From: Actinoplanes octamycinicus
Lineage (GTDB): Bacteria > Actinomycetota > Actinomycetes > Mycobacteriales > Micromonosporaceae
Length of the DNA stretch: 64,000 bases
Reading direction: 5' to 3'
Assembly: GCF_014205225.1 (NCBI RefSeq)
Contig: NZ_JACHNB010000001.1
Location: forward strand, 7,979,501-8,043,500
This document shows, one piece after another, positions 49,936 to 57,454 of this stretch. The number at the start of each line of letters is the position of its first letter. Position 1 is the stretch's first letter. The position numbers and the translations under genes were made by a program. A model generated the notes under the pieces. It was not told the origin of the DNA. It was given only the letters and a program-made list of their open reading frames with translations, and made no database searches.

Positions 49936-51834
49936 ATGACCACGACGAACGGGAAACCGGCAGACGTCTCGGAGAAGCAGGCCCGGCAGGTCGCCGAGGC
50001 CGCCCGGGAGACCGAGTGGCGCAAACCCAGCTTCGGCAAGGAGCTGTTCCTCGGCAAGTTCCAGCTGGACCTGATCGACCCCTGGCCCACTCCCCCGGAC
50101 AGTCCGGAGGCGGACGACTTCCTCCGCAAACTCGACGCCTACGTGCGCACCGAGCTCGACGGCGACCGGATCGAGCGGGAGGCGCGGATCCCCGACGAGG
50201 CGTTCCAGGAGCTGGCCCGGCTCGGCGCGTTCGGCATGAAGATCGACAAGGAGTACGGCGGGCTCGGCCTGTCCAACCTGCACTACTGCAAGGCGCTCAC
50301 GCTGATCGGCTCGGTCAGCGCCTCGACGGCGGCACTGCTCTCCGCGCACCAGTCGATCGGGGTGCCGCAGCCGCTGAAACTGTTCGGTTCGGCCGTACAG
50401 AAACAGGCTTTCCTGCCCCGCCTGGCCGGCGGCGAGGTGTCGGCGTTCCTGCTCACCGAGCCGGACGTCGGTTCCGACCCGGCCCGGCTCGGGACGGTCG
50501 CCGAGCCGGTCGAGGGTGGTTACCGGCTCAACGGGATGAAGCTGTGGGCCACCAACGGCACGGTCGCCACGCTGCTGGTGGTGATGGCTCGGGTCCCGGG
50601 CAAGGGGATCACCGCGTTCGTGGTCGAGGGCGACTCGCCGGGGATCACCGTCGAGCGGCGCAACGCGTTCCTCGGCCTGCGCGGCCTGGAGAACAGCGTC
50701 ACCCGCTTCCACGACGTCTTCGTGCCCGAGGAGAACGTGATCGGCGGCCTCGGCAAGGGCCTGCGGATCGCGCTGACCACGCTGAACACCGGTCGGCTGT
50801 CGCTGCCCGCGATGTGCGTCGGGGCCGGCAAACGGGCGCTGACCATCGCCCGCGAGTGGTCCGCGGAGCGGGTGCAGTGGGGCCGCGCGGTCGGCACCCA
50901 CGAGGCGGTGGCCCAGAAGATCGCCTTCATCGCGGCGACCACCTACGCGATGGAGTCGATGCTCGACCTGTGCTGCCTGATCGCCGACGACGCGCGCAAC
51001 GACATCCGGATCGAGGCCGCGCTGGTCAAGCTGTTCGCCAGCGAGATGGGCTGGCGGATCGCCGACGAGCTGATCCAGATCCGCGGCGGGCGCGGCTACG
51101 AGACCGCCGAGTCGCTGCGGGCCCGCGGCGAGCGCCCGGCCGAGGCCGAGCAGATCCTGCGGGACATGCGGATCAACCGGATCTTCGAGGGCTCCACCGA
51201 GATCATGCACCTGCTGATCGCCCGAGAGGCGGTCGACGCGCACCTCGCGGTGGCCGGCGACATCATCGACCCGGAGGCGGCGTTGGCCGCCAAGGCCCGC
51301 GCCGGGGCGCGAGCCGGCGGCTTCTACGCGCGGTGGCTGCCCACCCTCGCGGTCGGCAAGGGTCAGAATCCTTTGCAGTACGGCCAGTTCGGTCCGCTCG
51401 CGGCCCATCTGCGGTACGTCGAACGCGCCTCCCGCAAGCTGGCCCGGTCGACGTTCTACGCGATGTCCCGCTGGCAGGGCAAGCTGGAGCGCAAGCAGGG
51501 CTTCCTGGGCCGGATCGTGGACATCGGCGCGGAGCTGTTCGCCATGTCGGCGGCCTGCGTGCGGGCCAACGCCTCGCGGCAGCAGGCCCAGCTGGAGCTG
51601 GCCGACCTGTTCTGCAGGCAGGCCCGGCTGCGCACCGAGGCGCTCTTCGCCGCCCTCTGGGACAACACCGACACGCTCGATGTGAAAGCGGCGAAACGGG
51701 TGCTGGACGGGCGATACGCGTTCCTGGAGGACGGCGTGGTGCATCCGGCGTCGGACGCCGCGTGGGTGGCGCCGTGGCAGGCCGGCGCGGCCACCGTCGA
51801 GGACGTTCGCAGGCGCATTCCTCCTGCTCAGTGA
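49936..51834 (+). CDS. Acyl-CoA dehydrogenase with C-terminal extension
   Basis: A 632-aa FAD enzyme of fatty-acid beta-oxidation type. The N-terminal part has LGAFGMKIDKEYGGLGLS; the middle has FLLTEPDVGSDPA and LNGMKLWATNGTVA; the C-terminal helical domain has IQIRGGRGYETAESLRARGE and INRIFEGSTEIMHLLIAREA with the catalytic base E418. About 180 extra residues follow the usual 400-aa core (ARAGGFYARWLPTLAVGKGQ and QQAQLELADLFCRQARLRTE), as in long FadE proteins of actinobacteria such as FadE10-like ones. GAGGGAAAG precedes ATG 49936. It probably oxidises long or branched acyl-CoAs; substrate range is inferred. Confidence 0.92.
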   Translation: MTTTNGKPADVSEKQARQVAEAARETEWRKPSFGKELFLGKFQLDLIDPWPTPPDSPEADDFLRKLDAYVRTELDGDRIEREARIPDEAFQELARLGAFGMKIDKEYGGLGLSNLHYCKALTLIGSVSASTAALLSAHQSIGVPQPLKLFGSAVQKQAFLPRLAGGEVSAFLLTEPDVGSDPARLGTVAEPVEGGYRLNGMKLWATNGTVATLLVVMARVPGKGITAFVVEGDSPGITVERRNAFLGLRGLENSVTRFHDVFVPEENVIGGLGKGLRIALTTLNTGRLSLPAMCVGAGKRALTIAREWSAERVQWGRAVGTHEAVAQKIAFIAATTYAMESMLDLCCLIADDARNDIRIEAALVKLFASEMGWRIADELIQIRGGRGYETAESLRARGERPAEAEQILRDMRINRIFEGSTEIMHLLIAREAVDAHLAVAGDIIDPEAALAAKARAGARAGGFYARWLPTLAVGKGQNPLQYGQFGPLAAHLRYVERASRKLARSTFYAMSRWQGKLERKQGFLGRIVDIGAELFAMSAACVRANASRQQAQLELADLFCRQARLRTEALFAALWDNTDTLDVKAAKRVLDGRYAFLEDGVVHPASDAAWVAPWQAGAATVEDVRRRIPPAQ

Positions 51835-51899
51835 CTTGTAACCGGCGTCGGGTACGGTTCGGGAGGCATAGCGGCGAGGAAAACGGGGAGCCAGCCGGG

Positions 51900-52757
51900 G
51901 TGGGAAAGACTGAACAGTCCGCCGTGGCGCACGCCCGGCGGATCCGCCGCTCGGACCCCGACAGCAGCGAGACGCTCCGCCCGCCCGGCCGGTACCCCGG
52001 CCGGACCGGCGGCAAGTGGGGTTTCTGGTCGCCGCCGGTGGACCGCTCCGGGCGTACCGTGAAGCTTGCCTCTGAGGCCGATCGGGTGGAGCTCAAGGTG
52101 GTCTCCTCGGAACGGCAGTGCCGCGCGCTCGACCTGGAGCGGCACGCGGTGCAGACCCGCCGGGTCTACTTCCTGGACACCCCGGACCTGGCGCTGGACC
52201 GGCACGGCCTGATCGTCCGGGTCCGTGACATGGGCGGGCGCCCGGACGACGCGGTGGTCAAGCTGCGCCCGATGACCTCGCACACGGTGCCGAAATGGCT
52301 GCGCCGGAAGAACTCGCTGGAGGTCGAGATCGACGCGATGCCGGGCCGCCGGGTCTGCTCCGGCTCGCTCAAGGCCCGGCTGGGCCGTGGCGTGGTGGCC
52401 CGCACGGTCGCGGCCGGGCGCCCGCTCACCAAGCTGCTGCCGCAGCCGCAGCGGCGGCTGCTGTCCGCCTGCGGCCCGGCCGGCCTGTCGCTGGGCGACC
52501 TGGTGGTGTTCGGGCCGGTCGAGGTGCACAAGTACAAGTTCCAGCCGGTCGGCTTCGACCGGCAGCTGGCCGCCGAGCGGTGGACCTACCCGGACGGGTC
52601 CACGCTGCTGGAACTCTCCACCCGGTGCGCGGTCGGCAAGGCGCCCGAGGTGGCCGCCCAGCTGACCGAGGTGCTCGCCGCGCACGGCGTCACGCCGTCC
52701 GAGCGCCAGCTCACCAAGACCGATCTGACCCTGCGCTACTTCGCCACCGCCTCCTAG
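51900..52757 (+). CDS. CYTH-domain protein
   Basis: A 285-aa protein with a CYTH (CyaB/thiamine-triphosphatase) tunnel fold from about residue 55: RVELKVVSSERQCRALDLER (the Glu-x-Lys start), RVYFLDTPDLALDRHGLIVRVRD and DAVVKLRP, then LEVEID and a late KTDLTLRYF. Such proteins bind triphosphates or polyphosphate with metal ions. The start GTG 51900 follows GGGGAG. The N-terminal 50 residues are basic and disordered. The gene follows the acyl-CoA dehydrogenase after 65 bp. The enzymatic activity is unknown. Confidence 0.85.
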   Translation: MGKTEQSAVAHARRIRRSDPDSSETLRPPGRYPGRTGGKWGFWSPPVDRSGRTVKLASEADRVELKVVSSERQCRALDLERHAVQTRRVYFLDTPDLALDRHGLIVRVRDMGGRPDDAVVKLRPMTSHTVPKWLRRKNSLEVEIDAMPGRRVCSGSLKARLGRGVVARTVAAGRPLTKLLPQPQRRLLSACGPAGLSLGDLVVFGPVEVHKYKFQPVGFDRQLAAERWTYPDGSTLLELSTRCAVGKAPEVAAQLTEVLAAHGVTPSERQLTKTDLTLRYFATAS

Positions 52758-52853
52758 CCCCGCGGTACGACCCGGGAACTAGCTCCACGGGGTGATGTCC
52801 ACTCCGTACTCCTCTGGTGACACTCCTCCGGACCGACCTCCGGAGGAGCAGCG

Positions 52854-54386
52854 ATGGCCGTCATCCCGCACCCGAAGCCCCTCGATCTGACCGGTTCCGT
52901 GGCCGCGACCGCACTCGTCTGCCTGTCGCTCACCCCGTCGCTGCTGCCCCGCACCTGGCTGGTGCAGGGGCTGGTCAGCGGCCTGTGCGCGGTGACCGGT
53001 TACGCCGTCGGCTGGGTGCCCGGCCGGCTGATCCGGTCACGCCGGCCGGGCTGGGCGTGGCCCGCCTTCGCCGCCGTCGCGGTTCCGGTGCTGTCGGTCG
53101 CGGTCTACCAGGGCTGGCGCTGGCAGCAGGAGATCGGCCTCCTGATCGGGGTGCCCGGGCCGGCCGCGGTGAGCTGGCCGCTGCTGCTGCCGGTCGCCGG
53201 CCTGGTGTTCGCCCTGCTGGTCGGCGCCGTCCGCCTGGTGCGGCACGCGGCGGCGGCGCTCCGGCGGCGGGAACGCCGGCAGCGGACCGCGGCCGCCATG
53301 ATGGCGCTGTGCACGCTGGGACCGGCCGGGGTGGCGGCGCCCTCGGGCACCCTCGACTCGCTCTCCACCACGCTGGACCGCCGGGTCACCGGTGTCGTGG
53401 CGCCGGTCGAGGCGACCCGGTCGGGCAGCCCCGTCTCGCTCGTGCCGTGGGCCACGCTGGGCCGGGAGGGCCGGTCGTTCGTCACCAGCGGATCGTCCAC
53501 TCCGCACGGCACGCCGGTGATCCGGGTCTACGCCGGGCTGCGCAGCGCGCCCACCACCCGGGACCGGGCCCGGCTCGCCGTCGCCGAGCTGGAACGCACC
53601 GGCGCCTTCGACCGCGCGGTGCTCTGCCTGGTCATCCCGACCGGCACCGGCTGGATCGACGAACCGACCGTGCAGGCCCTGGAGGACGAGTACGACGGCG
53701 ACACCGCGGTCGCCGTCATCCAGTACGGCGCCCTGCCCAGCTGGCTGTCCCTGCTCGCCGAGCCGCAGCGGTCCGCGGACGCCGCGCACGACCTGCTCGA
53801 CGAGGTGCACTGGGCCTGGTCGCGGCGGCCCGCCGGCAGCCGGCCCCGGCTGCTGCTCTACGGGCACAGCCAGGGCGCGCTGGCCGCCCAGTCCCCGTTC
53901 GGCACGGCCGGCGACCTGCTCGGCGAGGTGGACGGGGCGCTGATCAGCGGGCCGCCCAACGCCAGCCCGCTCTGGGCCGGACTGGTCGCCGGCCGCAGCC
54001 GGACCTCCACCGAGATGGCCCCGGAGCTGCCCGGCCAGCCCGGCGTCCGGTTCGCCGACGAGGCGGCCGACCTGAACCCCGCGGCCGACCCGGCGGTCCG
54101 GCCGCGCCTGGTCTTCCTCCAGCACGCCACCGACCCGGTCGTCTGGTGGTCGACGGACCTGATCCTGCGGCGGCCGGACTGGCTGCACGAGTCCCGCCCG
54201 GACGCGGTGCTGCCGTCGGTGCGCTGGATTCCGTTCGTCACCTTCTGGCAGGTCTCCGGCGACCTGGTGAAGGCCCTCGACGTCCCGGCCGGCTACGGCC
54301 ACGGTTACGGCGACGAGGCCCGCGCCGCCTGGCGCCTGATCACCGGCGCGCCGGCGGCGGAGTCAGAGGTGCTCCGGGCACGCTGA
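52854..54386 (+). CDS. Membrane-bound alpha/beta-hydrolase family protein
   Basis: A 510-aa protein. The N-terminal third has four or so membrane segments starting SVAATALVCLSLTPSLLPRTW and including LSVAVYQGWRWQQEIG; this opening is typical of the actinobacterial integral-membrane alpha/beta-hydrolase family. The C-terminal domain (about 190-500) holds the nucleophile motif LLYGHSQGALAA (S339). Related proteins are found near lipid and cell-envelope genes. The catalytic acid and His are not certain: a candidate His is in GYGHGYGDEAR near the end. GGAGGAGC lies 4 nt before ATG 52854. Confidence 0.85.
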   Translation: MAVIPHPKPLDLTGSVAATALVCLSLTPSLLPRTWLVQGLVSGLCAVTGYAVGWVPGRLIRSRRPGWAWPAFAAVAVPVLSVAVYQGWRWQQEIGLLIGVPGPAAVSWPLLLPVAGLVFALLVGAVRLVRHAAAALRRRERRQRTAAAMMALCTLGPAGVAAPSGTLDSLSTTLDRRVTGVVAPVEATRSGSPVSLVPWATLGREGRSFVTSGSSTPHGTPVIRVYAGLRSAPTTRDRARLAVAELERTGAFDRAVLCLVIPTGTGWIDEPTVQALEDEYDGDTAVAVIQYGALPSWLSLLAEPQRSADAAHDLLDEVHWAWSRRPAGSRPRLLLYGHSQGALAAQSPFGTAGDLLGEVDGALISGPPNASPLWAGLVAGRSRTSTEMAPELPGQPGVRFADEAADLNPAADPAVRPRLVFLQHATDPVVWWSTDLILRRPDWLHESRPDAVLPSVRWIPFVTFWQVSGDLVKALDVPAGYGHGYGDEARAAWRLITGAPAAESEVLRAR

Positions 54387-54507
54387 GGCCCCCGCGCTCT
54401 TTTGCCGCGGGCGACCTCGGTGGCCGTCGCGGCGAGACGCGGCGGACGCGCCGCCGGCCACCGCGAGGCGCGCGACGGTCCGGACCGCTGCGCGCCCCGT
54501 GCCGGTG

Positions 54508-54560
54508 GGCTGGCTCCCATGGGTCTTTCCAGGGTGCTGAGGGACCCGTGGAAGCCAGCC
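54508..54560. terminator. 18-bp imperfect inverted repeat, bidirectional terminator
   Basis: The arms (54508-54525 and 54543-54560) begin GGCTGGCT and end AGCCAGCC and differ at two positions. The hairpin lies between the convergent hydrolase and I36-inhibitor genes. Its sequence is closely related to the 29-bp repeat at 22616-22676. Confidence 0.7.
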
Positions 54561-54575
54561 GCTACCGGGTGGCGG

Positions 54576-54965
54576 TCACGGGCAGAAGTCCAGGAAGCTG
54601 ACCCGGTCGTTCCAGAACGATCCGAACGTGTTGCCGAGACTGCGCACCTCCCGCCCGGCCGCGACGGTGACGTACCGGCCGGTGCCGCGCGCCGAGTCGT
54701 AGAGCCGGACCGCGCAGGTGGTCCGGTTGCGGAACGAGCTCATCTTGTTGTCCCATCGGCTGGGCAAGACCCGGTCGGCCCGGAAGTCGTCCTGGAAGCC
54801 GTGGAAGTCGTTGTGCTCGTAGAGGCAGGCGTATCCGGACGCGTGGCAGCTCTCGGCAGCCTGCGCCGGCGTGCCGGCCAGCACGCCGGCCAGGCTCGCG
54901 GTCAGCGTCAGCACCGTCGCCAGTGCCGCCCGGCGCACCGTTCGTGGCCTCAGAGTTCGGTTCAT
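54576..54965 (-). CDS. Secreted peptidase inhibitor family I36 protein
   Basis: A 129-aa exported protein. The signal peptide is basic (NRTLRPRTVRRA) then hydrophobic (ALATVLTLTASLAGVLAG), ending TPAQAAES. The mature domain has YACLYEHNDFHGFQDDFRAD, MSSFRNRTTCAVRLYDSARG and GRYVTVAAGREV, the betagamma-crystallin-like pattern of family I36 (SMI-type metallopeptidase inhibitors), with four Cys for two disulfides. AAGGAGGGC gives a strong ribosome site 5 nt before ATG 54965. Confidence 0.85.
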   Translation of the reverse strand: MNRTLRPRTVRRAALATVLTLTASLAGVLAGTPAQAAESCHASGYACLYEHNDFHGFQDDFRADRVLPSRWDNKMSSFRNRTTCAVRLYDSARGTGRYVTVAAGREVRSLGNTFGSFWNDRVSFLDFCP

Positions 54966-55137
54966 CAAGCCCTCCTTGGTCGGTTGGATGAGCCGATGAT
55001 GGACATCGCCGGAAGGCCGGAACAACGCCTAGCTGTCCCCGGGGATCGGCTATCTGTCCTGCTCAGACACTTCGGCGCCGGACCGGGTTGCCCGCGGCGA
55101 TTACGGTTTCCAACGACACCGATCGATGTGAGAGAGC

Positions 55138-56262
55138 ATGGCTACCCAACCGGCACCCTGGTGGAAGCAAGTCGACGACGCGGCGCGGCTGATCGCCTCG
55201 GCGGTCAACGCGGCTGCCGCGAAAGCCGGCCGGGACGGGGTCTACTCCCCTCCCCCGGGCCAGCCACCACCGCGTCGCCGGCGCCGGGCCGCCTCGCTGC
55301 GGCACCTCGCCGAGGTGATCCGGACCCACCGGTTGGCGCCGGGCGTGACAGTCGACAAGGACGTGGTCGGCGCGGTGCTGGCCGGCGACCGGCGGCAGCT
55401 GAGCAACCCGGTGGTGGTCGTCGCGGTCGCCGCCGCCTCGCACCGGATCGCCGGCGTGCCGTTCGTCCGGGTCGACGCCCGCCGCCTGGTCGTCGCCGTC
55501 GCCCGCCTGAACAGCCTGGTCCAGGCCGCGGAGGAGGCCGACCGGCGAGCACCGGAGCTGCTGCCGGTCCGGCAGCCGGAGACCGCGCTCGCCGGGACGG
55601 TGCGGCCGATGCCGCTACCGATCACCCGGGCCGGCGTGCCCAGCCGGACGGCGCGGCGGGTCCGGCTGCTGATCGTGCTGGTGGTCTTCGCCGCCGGGGT
55701 GCTGGTCGGCGTGACCGGCTCCCGGCTGGCCACCTCGTCGGCGTCGGTGGCGGACCCGCCCGCCTCGCCCACCGCCGCCCCGGCCTGCCGCCCGGCCGGC
55801 GAGTCCGGCCCGCCCGGCGCGGTGGTGATGGGGCTGCCCGGGACACCGGCAACCGGGTCGGCCCCCGCGGACTGGTGGGCGAACGACCTCGCGGTCGGCC
55901 TGACCCCGGCGGCGCGTGGGTTCGTGGCGGTGGTGCCGGCCGGCTCGACCCTGCCGCAGCAGCTCATCGTGATCCGCAGCGGCATCACGCTGACCGCCGG
56001 GCACCACTACCGGTTCGACTTCACCGCCACCGGCGACCGTCCGGTGGACGTCCTGCTCCGGATCCAGGACCGGACCCCGCCGCTGTACCGGCCGTCGCTG
56101 GTGCAGAGCGTCCCGATCAGCCGCGTGCCGTGCCGGCGCAGTTACGCCTTCACCGCCGGGATGACCAGCCGGACCACCGGCGAGGTCACCTTCCAGCTGG
56201 GCGGCCAGGGCGCCTACACGGTCACCGTCGCCGACGCCGTACTCGTGGAGACCTCACCGTGA
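55138..56262 (+). CDS. Single-pass membrane protein with external beta-sandwich
   Basis: A 374-aa protein, family unknown. The cytosolic N-terminal part (about 1-178) has a Pro/Arg linker and two helical, HTH-like segments (SLRHLAEVIRTHRLAPGVTV; AVAAASHRIAGVPFVRVDAR), then RVRLLIVLVVFAAGVLVGVT as the membrane segment (about 179-198), and an external region with a galactose-binding-like fold (WWANDLAVGLTPAARGFVAV; GITLTAGHHYRFDFTATGDR). Two Cys (CRPAGES and VPCRRSY) may pair. It could read an extracellular ligand and act on a cytosolic DNA or protein partner. GAGAGCATG gives a weak start at 55138. Confidence 0.6.
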   Translation: MATQPAPWWKQVDDAARLIASAVNAAAAKAGRDGVYSPPPGQPPPRRRRRAASLRHLAEVIRTHRLAPGVTVDKDVVGAVLAGDRRQLSNPVVVVAVAAASHRIAGVPFVRVDARRLVVAVARLNSLVQAAEEADRRAPELLPVRQPETALAGTVRPMPLPITRAGVPSRTARRVRLLIVLVVFAAGVLVGVTGSRLATSSASVADPPASPTAAPACRPAGESGPPGAVVMGLPGTPATGSAPADWWANDLAVGLTPAARGFVAVVPAGSTLPQQLIVIRSGITLTAGHHYRFDFTATGDRPVDVLLRIQDRTPPLYRPSLVQSVPISRVPCRRSYAFTAGMTSRTTGEVTFQLGGQGAYTVTVADAVLVETSP

Positions 56263-56269
56263 GCGGCGC

Positions 56270-57016
56270 TCAGCCGAACTCCTGGGAGATGATGTGCACG
56301 CGGTTCGCCGCGTGGTCGGCGCGGACCGTGTCCAGCCCCTTGCGATCGAGCTCGGCCGCGAAGCCGGCCTGGGCCGGTCCCAGCGCCATCATCGCCAGGT
56401 CCGGATCATCGGAGGTCAGCGACAGGTCCTCGGCGATCACCGTTCTCATCAGAGCGTCCGCCAGCGGCTGTGCGTCCTCGTCGACCGCGATCAGGACCAG
56501 GAGCTGCTGGACGCCGGTCTCGGCCCACCGGGCGTGGGCGATCCACACGCACCGCACCTGCGGATGCCGCAGGATCCGGTCCGCGAACGAGTTCCGCAGC
56601 GCCACCGCGACCGGATGGGTCGACCAGGTCAGCATCACATCCTTGCCGCCCATGTCGCCCCGCATGCGCTCCCGGAGGACCACAGAGATCAGCGCCAGCG
56701 GAAACTTGACCCACTGGGTGGGGGCGAACAGCGCCAGTTTCTGCACGCCGGTCTTCTCGGCGATGTCGATCAGCCGCGGCCCGTCGCAGAACGCCGACCC
56801 GGCGGCATCCGGCAACCACTGCTCGCGGCAGGCCTCGCTTGTGTAGGCCGGCAGTACCGGGCCGGTGTCGTCGACACTGATGAACATCACCGAGTGGCGC
56901 TCGTTGATCGGCACGTAGACGCCGCCGTCAACCAGTGCGACGAGCATGGCTTCGGCCTCGTCGTTGGATCGGCCGCGCTCGAGGATGGCGGCGAGAGCAT
57001 CGTTGGCACCGGACAT
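56270..57016 (-). CDS. SseB family protein
   Basis: A 248-aa protein. The N-terminal half resembles the SseB domain (AEAMLVALVDGGVYVPINER, VMFISVDDTGPVLPAYTS, CDGPRLIDIAEKTGVQKLAL); the C-terminal half is the enhanced-serine-sensitivity B extension (QLLVLIAVDEDAQPLADALM). SseB proteins occur as orphan cytosolic proteins and as immunity-like or secretion-associated genes in actinobacteria; no toxin partner is evident. Its end is 7 bp from the end of the convergent membrane protein. Start ATG 57016 follows a weak purine stretch. Confidence 0.8.
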   Translation of the reverse strand: MSGANDALAAILERGRSNDEAEAMLVALVDGGVYVPINERHSVMFISVDDTGPVLPAYTSEACREQWLPDAAGSAFCDGPRLIDIAEKTGVQKLALFAPTQWVKFPLALISVVLRERMRGDMGGKDVMLTWSTHPVAVALRNSFADRILRHPQVRCVWIAHARWAETGVQQLLVLIAVDEDAQPLADALMRTVIAEDLSLTSDDPDLAMMALGPAQAGFAAELDRKGLDTVRADHAANRVHIISQEFG

Positions 57017-57081
57017 CGACGGATCGTAACGCGCCGATCACCACCCCACTGCCCCTTGATCGAACTGATCAGGTGAGACCG

Positions 57082-57369
57082 ATGTTCATCGTTCTGCTGC
57101 GGTTCGCCGAGAACCGGGGCGCCGCGGCCCAGCACATGGCCGGGCACCAGGCGTGGATCCGACAGGGTCTGGAGGACGGCGTGTTCCTGCTGACCGGCAG
57201 CATCCAGCCGGGGCTGGGCGGGGTGGTGCCGGCGCACGGCATGGACCGGGCCGGGGCGGAGCGGCGGGTCGCCGCCGACCCGTTCGTGGCCGAGCGGGTG
57301 GTCGAGGCGGAGATCATCGAGGTCGCGCCCGGGATGGCCGACAAGCGACTGGACTTCCTGCTGAGCTGA
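57082..57369 (+). CDS. YciI-like protein
   Basis: A 95-aa ferredoxin-like protein: MFIVLLRFAENRGAAAQHMA, GHQAWIRQGLEDGVFLLTGS, GLGGVVPAHGM and ADPFVAERVVEAEIIEVAPG. The YCII family folds as a dimeric alpha-beta barrel; the usual catalytic His/Asp pair is represented by H18/H22 and D33 or D78, only partly. Members are linked to dehalogenation or small-molecule metabolism, but most are unassigned. It is divergent from the SseB gene over 65 bp. Confidence 0.85.
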   Translation: MFIVLLRFAENRGAAAQHMAGHQAWIRQGLEDGVFLLTGSIQPGLGGVVPAHGMDRAGAERRVAADPFVAERVVEAEIIEVAPGMADKRLDFLLS

Positions 57370-57442
57370 CGAACGCGCGGACCGGAGCAAGCGTGGTTCA
57401 CGGCCGGAGAGGCGTTCGGACGGTCCGGTACGGGCGGCCGCC

Positions 57443-57448
57443 TAGGAT
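57443..57448 (+). promoter_or_regulatory. -10 box of the AfsR-like regulator gene (leaderless)
   Basis: TAGGAT lies 6 nt before GTG 57455; there is no ribosome site. Confidence 0.6.
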
Positions 57449-57454
57449 CGGCCG